From the NCBI GenBank assembly GCA_035352715.1, contig DAOPYE010000011.1, positions 1 through 45,293 on the forward strand: a stretch of DNA of 45,293 bases. The letters run 5' to 3'. Source of the DNA: DAOPYE01 sp035352715 (GTDB taxonomy: Bacteria > Acidobacteriota > Holophagae > Holophagales > Holophagaceae). Below are positions 1 to 6,991 of this stretch, piece after piece. The position numbers and the translations under genes are program-made. The stretch's first letter is position 1, and each line of letters starts with the position of its first letter. Below the pieces are notes generated by a model, which saw only the letters and a list, made by a program, of their open reading frames with translations, did no database searches and was not told the origin of the DNA.

Positions 1-78
1 GGGCCGATGTGTGATGATTCGTTCACCTCCTGGTATAGGATTCTTGATGCAAGGGGACGAGCCGTGCAGCAAGAACCG

Positions 79-312
79 TCACTTCTTCGTTCGACCTTTC
101 GAAGAACACGGGAAACGGAAAGGCCATAGCTTGGCCTCTGAAACACCGATCAACCCGGAGACAAAAGCGCGAACCCGAGGCGAACTTCCCGTCCGAATGG
201 TCAAAGTCACCGTCGACCTACTGATGCCAAGATGGTCCGAGATCTTCTGGTGAGTCAAGCCACTCTTCCGAATTTCAGCAATGATGTCTTGTGGGTGCCA
301 TGCGACGACCAT
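79..312 (-). CDS. Small Nlp/Ner-like helix-turn-helix DNA-binding protein
   Basis: Predicted 77-residue protein, essentially a single helix-turn-helix domain. The motif HPQDIIAEIRKSGLTHQKIS followed by LGISRSTVT matches the Ner/Nlp (SfsB) family, small DNA-binding proteins known from Mu-like phages and as bacterial regulators. The ATG at 312 is preferred over a GTG at 330 because a GAGGAGG Shine-Dalgarno lies six bases before it on the minus strand. It is divergent from the XRE-type gene starting at 400, so both probably act on the short region between them. Expected role: cytoplasmic transcriptional regulator binding as a dimer. Target and physiological function are unknown. The family call is firm; the phage-origin idea is inference. 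Confidence 0.75.
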   Translation of the reverse strand: MVVAWHPQDIIAEIRKSGLTHQKISDHLGISRSTVTLTIRTGSSPRVRAFVSGLIGVSEAKLWPFRFPCSSKGRTKK

Positions 313-399
313 GGGGGGCCTCCTCAGCACAAAATCGTTGCACGTTGAGATCCAAATGTTAACCTAATGTATGCACTCCGGTTCGTCAAGGGGCAATGT
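313..399. promoter_or_regulatory. Divergent control region between Nlp-like and XRE genes
   Basis: This 87-bp stretch separates two divergent DNA-binding protein genes and must hold both ribosome binding sites (GAGGAGG for the left gene, AAGGGG at 388-393 for the right). It contains a direct repeat of CGTTG around 336-347 and a TTGAGA at 345-350 that could be a -35 element; no convincing -10 was found. Operator function is inferred from the arrangement only. Confidence 0.4.
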
Positions 400-846
400 G
401 TGGAGCAACTTTCAGCAGTGGCTATCCGTATCCGAGAAGCTCGTGAATCCAAAGGGCTCACGCAAGCCGCTCTCGCGGCTCGCGTGGGGACCACTCGATC
501 CCAGGTCACCCTTTGGGAGACAGGCGGGCGCAACCCTTCGCCAACCTCAATTAAGGACTTGGCGAAGGCGCTGGAAGTCAATGTGGAATGGCTCTCGAAG
601 GGGACTGGCCCTATCAAGCCACCTGTAAATCAAGAGGTTGATCCAGAATTGCTCAATATCGTGTTGAACCTAACCTCCTCAGTCTTTCAGCAGAGAGGGC
701 TTGATCCAACATCAATTCGATTTGCTCAAGTTGTTTCAATTGTATATGCCGCGAGTGCGTTGCTGTGGGCGGCGAAGGACGCAACAGATTCAAGCCAAAT
801 TCAGGACCGAATCAAAAGCACAATTACTCTTGCCCTCGGCGCTTAA
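400..846 (+). CDS. XRE-family transcriptional regulator (phage-repressor type)
   Basis: 148-residue protein with an N-terminal Cro/C1-type helix-turn-helix at about residues 5-62: IRIREARESKGLTQAALAAR, then TTRSQVTLWETGGRNPSPTS and a third helix ending NVEWLSKGTG. The C-terminal 80 residues have no recognised domain and may mediate dimerisation. I chose the GTG at 400 because AAGGGG sits six bases upstream; an in-frame ATG at 367 would add 11 residues but has no visible SD. It is divergent from the Nlp/Ner-like gene and its last four bases overlap the end of the convergent gene 843-1481. A repressor role is expected from the family; target genes are unknown. Confidence 0.85.
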   Translation: MEQLSAVAIRIREARESKGLTQAALAARVGTTRSQVTLWETGGRNPSPTSIKDLAKALEVNVEWLSKGTGPIKPPVNQEVDPELLNIVLNLTSSVFQQRGLDPTSIRFAQVVSIVYAASALLWAAKDATDSSQIQDRIKSTITLALGA

Positions 847-1481
847 TCGAGTCGCCGAAGATGCGAAACATTTTCTGTGGTTTCAGGGATTGAATTTTCC
901 AACACATCGGCATCAGGCGATACTCCATCGTTTTGTGCCATATCCTCATGCAGATCCTTCCGTTCTTCTGGTAGGAACACTCGCCCACAGGCTTCGCAGC
1001 GCCAGTGGGTATCGGCAATGTGTTTTTTCTCCAGCCACACTTCATGACGCGCGACAAGATCGCGATCGGTGTACCACGAATAGGTTGTTGGAATTGTACC
1101 AACAAATAAGAAGAGCCCTCCGTAACACCCATTTGGCGATGGAGCCACCATAGCTGTAAACAATCCAAACACCATAATGACCATTCCAAATATAAAAATA
1201 TGGTTCATATTGCGAGGCTCTGGCCCTGGGTCTAATTCGTCCAATCGTGGATTTCCACCGACAAAGGAAGCTCGCTTGCCGCCTATGGATATATGTCCAC
1301 GAGGCCTTGATGCAAGCTGTTCAGTGATTTTCCATGTTCGACTTGATCCATCATCGGGGCATCGAAATTCCTCCGCGAGGGTCGGATCGCCCTTTGTGCT
1401 TGCACCAAGGCGCTCATATATATATGGCAATGAATCAAGAATTTGCTGAATGACTTTTGGGTCAACGGGTTGAGAAGACAT
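843..1481 (-). CDS. Unknown membrane protein with C-terminal CxxC motif
   Basis: 212-residue protein I do not recognise. A GGAGG Shine-Dalgarno six bases before the ATG supports the start. The first 90 residues are soluble and polar. Two hydrophobic segments follow, around residues 93-112 (IFIFGMVIMVFGLFTAMVA) and 119-133 (GGLFLFVGTIPTTYS), joined by a short loop. The C-terminal part carries CEACGRVFLPEER, a single CxxC that could be half of a zinc ribbon, and ends in an acidic, low-complexity tail. The topology fits an inner-membrane protein with both termini on the same side. It overlaps the convergent XRE gene by four bases. It could be a cargo gene of the accessory region. Confidence 0.7.
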   Translation of the reverse strand: MSSQPVDPKVIQQILDSLPYIYERLGASTKGDPTLAEEFRCPDDGSSRTWKITEQLASRPRGHISIGGKRASFVGGNPRLDELDPGPEPRNMNHIFIFGMVIMVFGLFTAMVAPSPNGCYGGLFLFVGTIPTTYSWYTDRDLVARHEVWLEKKHIADTHWRCEACGRVFLPEERKDLHEDMAQNDGVSPDADVLENSIPETTENVSHLRRLD

Positions 1482-1532
1482 TTAAAACCTCCATTGGGTT
1501 TCAATTTGCATTTAGGGATTGATATCCTTGCA

Positions 1533-2150
1533 TTATTCTCCAGCACTCCTCTGGCATTCTTTACCTTCACCGTGACAGGAGTAAGGACAGCCACAGTATG
1601 CCTGTTGGTAGAAGCCTTCACGCTTGCGGATCTCAACCAGCCGATCTGCGCCGCCGCCCTTGCGCCAGTCGCGATCCCAATAGATCAATCCATGGTGGCG
1701 GGAAGCCGCTTGGATACCGCATTGGTTGACCTGCCCAAGATTCTTCCAGCGTGAGATCCCTAGCGATGTCGCAAAGACGGGGAATCCGTGCTCGCAGGCA
1801 TAGAGCGCCGTGCGCTCCAGTCGAAGGTTGAAACATTTGCTGCACCGACTCCCGCGTTCAGGCTCCAACTCCAGCCCCTGGATGTGCGCAAACCAAGTTT
1901 CGCAATCGTAATCCGCATCGACAAAGGGTATGCCGAGCTTTTGGGCGAAGCGCAGGTTCTCCATCTTGCGCCGCTCGTATTCCTGGATTGGGTAAATGTT
2001 GGGGTTGTAGAAGAAGACCGTAACATCCAAATCGGAGGCGTGAAGGGCTTCTATGATCTCGCTGGAGCATGGCGCGCAGCATGAGTGCAGAAGGATCCTG
2101 CGATGATTGCCGGGAAGAACGAGTGGCTGGCGCTGGAATGAGGATGTCAT
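1533..2150 (-). CDS. queH: Epoxyqueuosine reductase QueH
   Basis: 205-residue protein of the QueH (former DUF208) family, which reduces epoxyqueuosine to queuosine in the wobble base of GUN-decoding tRNAs and is the non-orthologous alternative to QueG. Visible family motifs: HSCCAPCSS with the paired cysteines 24-25, FYNPNIYP, the RCSKCF cysteine pair near residue 103, FATSLGISRWKN, and the C-terminal YCGCPYSCHG. These cysteines are expected to hold the iron-sulfur cluster and metal site. The length is normal for the family, although about 15 residues precede the core. It lies downstream of the broken metE fragment on the same strand; no other queuosine gene is in the window. The assignment is secure. 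Confidence 0.93.
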   Translation of the reverse strand: MTSSFQRQPLVLPGNHRRILLHSCCAPCSSEIIEALHASDLDVTVFFYNPNIYPIQEYERRKMENLRFAQKLGIPFVDADYDCETWFAHIQGLELEPERGSRCSKCFNLRLERTALYACEHGFPVFATSLGISRWKNLGQVNQCGIQAASRHHGLIYWDRDWRKGGGADRLVEIRKREGFYQQAYCGCPYSCHGEGKECQRSAGE

Positions 2151-2173
2151 GCCTGTTCCCTTCTATTGCGAGG

Positions 2174-2207
2174 CGCGCCCACCCACCTGACCTGGCGGGT
2201 GAGCGCG
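2174..2207 (-). terminator. Possible stem-loop between metE fragment and queH
   Basis: CGCGCCCACCC (2174-2184) can pair with GGGTGAGCGCG (2197-2207) with one mismatch and a 12-base loop. It lies just after the metE stop codon on the minus strand. No T-tract follows on either strand, so it is at best a Rho-assisted or remnant terminator or an RNA-stability element. Confidence 0.3.
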
Positions 2208-2219
2208 ACCTTTGCACGC

Positions 2220-2702
2220 CTACGCTTCGTCTTTTGTCAGGACTTCGGCTGCGAGCTGTTCCTTGAACTCTTCGCGGATCCGGCGAGCCGCCTCGACGAG
2301 GTTCTTCATGGAAGCCTTGACCTCGGGCCACTGGCGCGTCTTCAGGCCGCAGTCGGGGTTGACCCAGATGTTCTGCGCGGGGATGTAGCAGGCGGCAATG
2401 CGCAGCAGCTCGGCCATCTCCTCGGTTGAAGGCACGCGCGGAGAGTGGATATCCCATACGCCGGGCCCCATCTCGTTGGCGTAGTGGAACGATTCAAAGG
2501 CGCGCAGGGGTTCCATGGCGGAGCGCGCAGATTCCAGCGTGATGACATCCGCATCAAGGGCTGCGATGGCTTCCGTGATGTCGTTGAACTCGGCATAGCA
2601 CATGTGGGTATGGATCTGGGTGGAGTCCTTCACGCCGGAGGCGGCGATGCGGAAGGCCTGCGTTGCCCAGTCGAGGTAAGCCCACAAGCGCAAAAACTGC
2701 AT
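2220..2702 (-). pseudogene. metE: metE 3' fragment (cobalamin-independent methionine synthase)
   Basis: The reading frame encodes about 155 residues matching only the C-terminal end of MetE, the zinc enzyme that transfers the methyl group of 5-methyltetrahydropteroyl-glutamate to homocysteine. Recognisable blocks are AYLDWATQAFRIAASGV, QIHTHMCYAEFNDI, ITLESARSAMEP, GPGVWDIHSPRVPS and WVNPDCGLKTRQWPEV; the cysteine in NPDCGLK is a zinc ligand in the family. The intact enzyme is roughly 750 residues, so about 80 percent is missing. Similarity stops abruptly around 2690-2700, exactly where the transposase remnant on the other strand begins. The fragment cannot be catalytic on its own. The remaining coding sequence looks undamaged, which suggests a recent event. 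Confidence 0.88.
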
Positions 2703-2720
2703 CCAGAATTGCCACGAAAG

Positions 2721-3263
2721 TGGACGATGAGAATGATAAAATCATCCGATTCGCAGGGTCGCATTTATCATCTTTTAACATCGCTACAGAACTCAAAAAC
2801 ATATTTAGCAAAAGATATAATAGCTCTATATTCAAGACGTTGGGAGATCGAGACGAGCTATTGTGAACTGAAGGTTAAAATGAGTCAAACAGCCCTAACA
2901 ATGCGAAGCCAAAGCCCTGAAACAGTCAAACAGGAGATCTGGGGGACGTTCATTGCTTACAATCTCGTCAGGAGAGAAATCGCTGAAGCCGCTCGTTCAG
3001 CCAAGATATCTCCTTGCGTGCTTAGCTTCGTTCGAACTCTGCACTATCTCCAAGACAAGTTGGTTATGCACGCGGCAAAGCATGCAAACAAAAAAGGTTT
3101 TGATGCCTTAATGAATCGCCGTCATCGGCAAATTGCACATTTGCCACACAAGGCAAGCAATGGCCGAAAATGCCCGCGAATTGTCAAGGCACGACCTAAG
3201 AAGTACCATGAGCGATGGGTTCGAATTGCACACGGATCACCACCTCAGCAATCCAGCGCATAG
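2721..3263 (+). pseudogene. IS4-type transposase, 3' fragment
   Basis: About 180 C-terminal residues of a DDE transposase of the IS4 group. The diagnostic part is YSRRWEIETSYCELKVKM near residue 35 of the fragment, containing the family's Y-R-E signature (YxxxxExxxxxxK), preceded by LLTSLQNSKTYLAKDIIALY and followed by QEIWGTFIAYNLVRREIAEA. Family members are about 400-450 residues, so the N-terminal half with the first two catalytic aspartates is lost. Coding similarity begins around 2721, immediately next to the truncated 5' end of metE. The open frame extends upstream to 2445 only by chance, antisense to metE. No terminal inverted repeats or target duplication were identified. It is a dead remnant unless a full copy exists elsewhere. 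Confidence 0.85.
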
Positions 3264-3472
3264 CGAACACAGGGAGCGATCTCCTCGGTGACCACCAGGT
3301 AACGTTTGATCCTGGCGATAGGTAAGCATGCGACTGTACATGCCGAGAATCGATCTTCGAATTTGGCCTCGGCAGATTCATTGAGCTGAAGCCATTGCGA
3401 GCAACAAACCAAAAGCCCATTCTTGATGCAATCCCTCTTATTTGATGCTGCTGAATGCAGAAGGAGGGACGT
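3264..3472. other. Intergenic stretch downstream of the IS remnant
   Basis: No recognised gene. A short minus-strand open frame (3245-3478) covers the region but has no family resemblance and overlaps the start of the well-supported small gene at 3473. The right end of the insertion sequence should lie here, but I could not define an inverted repeat. The last bases carry the AGGAGGG site of the next gene. Confidence 0.4.
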
Positions 3473-3655
3473 ATGCAACTGGAGCCAACACTAGGCCAAC
3501 CTGAACTGAAGTTGGATACAGAAGCGTGGCTAGCGGCAAGCATCGAAGTGTTCGACCACTTGCCACCCTACCCATGGACCGAAGAGTTACTCCAAGCCGG
3601 TCGTCCTATTTGGGTGATTCCCAGAAAAGGCGCCTTCGTCGCCCCTGAGCCCTAG
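3473..3655 (+). CDS. Small hypothetical protein, 60 residues
   Basis: A short open frame with unusually good expression signals: a perfect AGGAGGG Shine-Dalgarno four bases before the ATG and a strong intrinsic terminator seven bases after the stop. The product is acidic, has no signal peptide or membrane segment and contains DHLPPYPWTEELLQAGRPIW. Its length and composition resemble small cytoplasmic accessory proteins, but I do not recognise a family. The frame can be extended to an ATG at 3455, but the SD site clearly favours 3473. Its setting, next to an insertion-sequence remnant and away from any operon, suggests an accessory gene transcribed alone. Confidence 0.6.
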   Translation: MQLEPTLGQPELKLDTEAWLAASIEVFDHLPPYPWTEELLQAGRPIWVIPRKGAFVAPEP

Positions 3656-3661
3656 ACGGGA

Positions 3662-3699
3662 TCGCCGAAGCGGCTACAAGCGCGCTTCGGCGACTTTTT
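3662..3699 (+). terminator. Intrinsic terminator of the small gene
   Basis: Perfect 11-bp stem TCGCCGAAGCG (3662-3672) and CGCTTCGGCGA (3683-3693) with a ten-base loop, followed by CTTTTTC. It lies seven bases after the stop codon of the 60-residue gene. Confidence 0.9.
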
Positions 3700-3766
3700 C
3701 CCGTGCTTAACTGAACTGCATTAGGGTCCATGGCCCCTCTCTTTTTCGTTCATCTGAACGTCTTTC

Positions 3767-4315
3767 TCAGGCGCCTTTGCGCCAGCGCTCGGCAGCCAGG
3801 GCGACACGGCGTCCCAGTCCTTCGCCGGTGGCTTGGTCGGCGGGAATGGGCTGTTCCTCGGGCGGCACGTTGTCGGCCGTGCTCATCACGCCCAGATAGC
3901 TGCCCAGGCGGTTGGTGCCATCCGGGTTGGTCAACTCCGCCTGTCCCACCCAGAGCATGCCGTGCTGGGCGCCAAAAATCGCCAGGGTCTGCAGCGTGTT
4001 CAGCTTGTCGCCGCTGGGGCTTCCCGAATTGGTGAAGCCAGCGGCCAGCTTGTCTACCCACTGGCGCTCGTACCAGAGCTTGGCGGTGGCATCCATGAAG
4101 GCCTTGAAGGGGGCGCTTACGGTGCCCATGTAGGTGGGGCTGCCGAAAATGATGGCGTCTGATGCCCGAAGTGTCTCCCAGTGGGCTTCAACTTCGGAGA
4201 CAGGGATGACGTTCACCTCGGTGCCGGAAACGCCCGCGGCGCCTCGCGCCACCGCGTCCGCGATGACCTTCGTGTGCCCGTATCCGCTGTGGTAGACGAT
4301 GGAAACCTTAGCCAT
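3767..4315 (-). CDS. Flavodoxin-fold NAD(P)H:quinone oxidoreductase-like protein (WrbA type)
   Basis: 182-residue flavodoxin-fold protein. The N-terminal phosphate-binding loop is visible as IVYHSGYGHTKVIADAVARG, and the FMN-contacting segments as FGSPTYMGTVSAPFKAFMD and TNSGSPSGDKLNTLQTLAIFGAQHGML, typical of the WrbA/NADPH-dependent FMN reductase group. The ATG at 4315 is chosen because GAGGAG lies six bases upstream; the open frame runs ten codons further without support. Expected activity is two-electron reduction of quinones with FMN in the cytoplasm, protecting against oxidative stress. Substrate is not predictable. It is divergent from the flavin reductase at 4509, so the two flavin proteins share a 193-bp control region. 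Confidence 0.85.
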   Translation of the reverse strand: MAKVSIVYHSGYGHTKVIADAVARGAAGVSGTEVNVIPVSEVEAHWETLRASDAIIFGSPTYMGTVSAPFKAFMDATAKLWYERQWVDKLAAGFTNSGSPSGDKLNTLQTLAIFGAQHGMLWVGQAELTNPDGTNRLGSYLGVMSTADNVPPEEQPIPADQATGEGLGRRVALAAERWRKGA

Positions 4316-4508
4316 GATGTGCTCCTCTTCGGGATTGCGGCTCATGTCGCTTCACCCACTCTGATGCACGCCGTTTTCAAACTGTTATGAACGATCTGTT
4401 GAGATGTGGTTCCGTGGAGCCGAAGATGGGGTTTCCGGCGTGCGTCCGAACCCAAACGATTGGGCGAGCATGCAAGCGAAAGCAGGCGTTTCAAGCGGGA
4501 GTCTGGCC

Positions 4509-5009
4509 ATGACCTGGAAGAGCATTTTCCCCAAGGAACTGAAGGAAAACCCCATCGCGCTCATCGATGACTGGGCGCTGCTCACGGCCGGGGATGAATC
4601 GGACTGGAACACCATGACCGTCTCCTGGGGCGGCGTCGGCGTGCTCTGGGGGCGTCCGGTGACCTTCACCTTCGTGCGTCCCAATCGCCACACCTTCGGG
4701 TTCATGGAGCAATCGGAGCGTCATACCCTCTCCTTTTTCGATGACCGCTGGCGCGAGGCGCTCTCCCTCGCGGGCAGCATCTCGGGCCGCGATCGCGACA
4801 AGGCCACCGAGACCGGGCTGAAGCCGCTGCTGCTGGAAGGGGGCATGAGCTTTGAACAGGCGCGGATCGTGATCGTCAGCCGCAAGCTCTACGCCCAGGA
4901 TCTGGATCCTTCCAAATTCGTGGATCCTTCGCTGGAGAGCTTCTATCCCCTGAAGGACTACCACCGGCTCTACGTTGGGGAAATCGAGAAGGTGCTGCTG
5001 AAGGCCTGA
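4509..5009 (+). CDS. Flavin reductase family protein (FMN-binding split barrel)
   Basis: 166-residue protein with the split-barrel flavin-binding architecture of small flavin reductases and flavoredoxin-like proteins: LLTAGDESDWNTMTVSWGG, then VLWGRPVTFTFVRPNRHTF, then an acidic segment SERHTLSFFDDRW. It probably binds FMN and reduces it with NAD(P)H or passes electrons to a partner. The ATG at 4509 is preceded by GGGAG seven bases upstream; an open frame from 4404 would add 35 low-quality residues and is rejected. It sits back to back with a flavodoxin-like reductase and tail to tail, with no spacer, with the aminotransferase ending at 5010. The physiological partner is unknown. Confidence 0.82.
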   Translation: MTWKSIFPKELKENPIALIDDWALLTAGDESDWNTMTVSWGGVGVLWGRPVTFTFVRPNRHTFGFMEQSERHTLSFFDDRWREALSLAGSISGRDRDKATETGLKPLLLEGGMSFEQARIVIVSRKLYAQDLDPSKFVDPSLESFYPLKDYHRLYVGEIEKVLLKA

Positions 5010-6167
5010 TCAGGCCAGGGGCAGCGCGCGCGACAGGCCTTCCTGAAACAGTTCTGAGGGCGTCAGCAGGCTGAGCACCAAGTCGCGGTCGCCCATGAGA
5101 TCAAAGAAGTGGCCGGGATGCACCAGGGTTAGGCCCTCGTTCAAGATGCGTAGCGCCGCCGTCTCGTCGTCATCCACGGCGGGCCGGCGCAGCAGCACCG
5201 TCCAGCCTCCGCCCACGGGCAGGCGGGACAGGCGTGGATGGCTCGCCAGGGCCGTGTCAAGAATGGACAGGTTCTGTCCAAGTCGTTCGCGGATGCGGGC
5301 CTGGATCGCGGGTGCTGTCTTCAGCAGGATGGGCGCAGCGGTCTGGGCCGAGGCCGAGGCGGACAGAAACTGGTCCGCGATGAACGCCAGGGGATCGAGC
5401 AGCTCGCGGGCTTCGGTGCCGCGGGCGATGATCCATCCCAGCTTGACCTGGGGCAGGGCGGCGATCTTGCTGAGTCCTGATAGCACGAAGACCGGGCAGG
5501 GAGGGTTCGAATCCTCCAGGGCCGTGCGCAGGCCGTCGGGCTCCGGTTCCAGCGCGTAGTCGGCGAAGACCTCGTCCACCACCAGGGCCAGCCGTCTTCT
5601 CGCGCAGAGATCCGTCAGGGCGTGCCATTCGCTTTTGGACAGGAACTGTCCTGTTGGGTTGTTGGGGTTCACGGCGATTAGCAGGCGGGTCTGATTGGTG
5701 CAGGCCGATTCCAGCGCGCCGAGGTCCAGGTGCCAGCGCTCGTGATGGAAGGCGGGGATCTGGATCGCGGCGACGCCTTCGAGCCGCGCCAGATGGTCGA
5801 ACAGCGGGTAGCTTGGGGATGGCACCAGCACTTCGTCGCCCGGGTCCGCCAGCAGCTTGAACAGCCAGGAATAGGCTTCGGAGGTCGAAGCCGTCAGCAC
5901 CACGTCATCGGCCTGGACGCCGTGCCCATGCCATGCGGCGACCGCTTTGCGCGTCTGGACTAGGCCCCTCGGATCCGGTGAATAGGCGCTGACTTCAGGC
6001 TGTGAAAGGGCTTCTCGCAGAATATCCGCCGGGAAATCCAGGCCCGCGGCGATGGGATTCGAGACCGTCAGATCCAGCAGCGGGCTGCCTGCGGACCGAA
6101 GCTGGGCCAGGGCCTGGGTCAGGGCGTTGGATTCCATGGAGCGGGGCAGGCGGGACGAGACGCGCAT
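5010..6167 (-). CDS. PLP-dependent aminotransferase, class I/II
   Basis: 385-residue fold-type I aminotransferase. Visible landmarks: LTVSNPIAAGL near the N-terminus, ASTSEAYSWLFKLL for cofactor phosphate contact, NPNNPTGQF with the asparagine that stacks on PLP, VVDEVFADYAL with the pyridine-nitrogen aspartate, and SGLSKIAALPQVKLGW carrying the Schiff-base lysine. It converts an amino acid to its 2-oxo acid in the cytoplasm; substrate specificity cannot be read from these motifs. The ATG at 6167 gives a normal length; a second ATG at 6137 is possible, and a much longer frame upstream is antisense to elbB and is rejected. It is divergent from elbB with 51 bases between them. Confidence 0.87.
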   Translation of the reverse strand: MRVSSRLPRSMESNALTQALAQLRSAGSPLLDLTVSNPIAAGLDFPADILREALSQPEVSAYSPDPRGLVQTRKAVAAWHGHGVQADDVVLTASTSEAYSWLFKLLADPGDEVLVPSPSYPLFDHLARLEGVAAIQIPAFHHERWHLDLGALESACTNQTRLLIAVNPNNPTGQFLSKSEWHALTDLCARRRLALVVDEVFADYALEPEPDGLRTALEDSNPPCPVFVLSGLSKIAALPQVKLGWIIARGTEARELLDPLAFIADQFLSASASAQTAAPILLKTAPAIQARIRERLGQNLSILDTALASHPRLSRLPVGGGWTVLLRRPAVDDDETAALRILNEGLTLVHPGHFFDLMGDRDLVLSLLTPSELFQEGLSRALPLA

Positions 6168-6218
6168 GGGAACAGCATAGGGCAGGGGCCTATAATCGCT
6201 CGAACCCAGGAGATCCCG

Positions 6219-6911
6219 ATGACAGCCGCTTCGACACGCACGCCCAAGGTCGCCGTTCTGCTGGTGGGCAGCGGCCACATGGATGGTTCCGAGATTCGCG
6301 AGTCCGTCCTGGCCCTGCTGGCGCTGGATCAGCACGGCGCGGCCTTCACCTGCGTCTCGCCGAACGCGGCTCAGACCCATGTGTGCGATCACGCCAAGGG
6401 GGCTGTCGTTTCCGGTGCCTCTCGCAACATGCTGGAGGAATCCAGCCGCATCGCCCGTGCGGGACAGTGCCTGGATCTGGTCCAGGCGAGCGCTTCGGAC
6501 TTCGATGCGTTGGTGATTCCCGGCGGCATGGGGGTTGCGAAAAACGCCTGCGACTGGGCTTTCAAACAGGCCAAGGCCCAGGTGCGGCCCGACGTCGCGG
6601 CCTTCGTGAATGCCTTTTTCGACGCCGGCAAGCCGGTCGGCGCCATATGCATCGCACCGGCCCTGGTCGCCCTCTGCCTGCACGCCTCCAGCCGCCGGGC
6701 CACGCTCACCCTGGGGGATGGGCAGGGCACCGAAGCGCTGGTGGCGGCCCTGGGCCATCGCCACCAGGCCGTCGCCAGCGCGCGCGAGATCGTGGTGGAT
6801 GAATCGCTGAAGCTGGTCACCACGCCCGCCTACATGTTCGGTGGCGCCCGCCTCGCCGAGCTCTGGGTGGGCATCGAGCGCTGCGTGGCGGAAGTCCTGC
6901 GGCGCGTCTGA
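6219..6911 (+). CDS. elbB: ElbB-type DJ-1/PfpI superfamily protein (glyoxalase-like)
   Basis: 230-residue protein of the ElbB (isoprenoid biosynthesis protein with amidotransferase-like domain) family in the DJ-1/PfpI superfamily. Motifs: VAVLLVGSGHMDGSEI near the N-terminus, DFDALVIPGGMGVAKNACDWA at about 94-114, and GKPVGAICIAPALV with the nucleophile-elbow Cys144. E. coli ElbB has weak glyoxalase activity, and its link to isoprenoid metabolism is genetic; the true substrate here is unknown. An AGGAG site lies six bases before the ATG. About 65 bases downstream on the same strand lies a response regulator that has lost its 5' end. Confidence 0.88.
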   Translation: MTAASTRTPKVAVLLVGSGHMDGSEIRESVLALLALDQHGAAFTCVSPNAAQTHVCDHAKGAVVSGASRNMLEESSRIARAGQCLDLVQASASDFDALVIPGGMGVAKNACDWAFKQAKAQVRPDVAAFVNAFFDAGKPVGAICIAPALVALCLHASSRRATLTLGDGQGTEALVAALGHRHQAVASAREIVVDESLKLVTTPAYMFGGARLAELWVGIERCVAEVLRRV

Positions 6912-6991
6912 GGCTTTCCATTCCGTTCACCGGAGGCTTCGCACCGGTCGTCGGGGCGAGCCAATCGCGGAACCATTGAGCTTTACCATTC

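Noticed and set aside
3245..3478. Minus-strand 77-codon open frame after the IS remnant
   Set aside because: No recognisable family, no clear SD, and it overlaps the strongly supported start of the 60-residue gene.
1..3700. A complete Mu-like prophage or genomic island
   Set aside because: Only the Nlp/Ner-like and XRE genes hint at phage origin. There is no phage transposase, portal, capsid, integrase or att site, and queH and metE are chromosomal.
6168..6764. N-terminal extension of the aminotransferase to 584 residues
   Set aside because: The extra 199 residues are antisense to elbB, which has its own SD and DJ-1 motifs. The family N-terminus starts at 6167.
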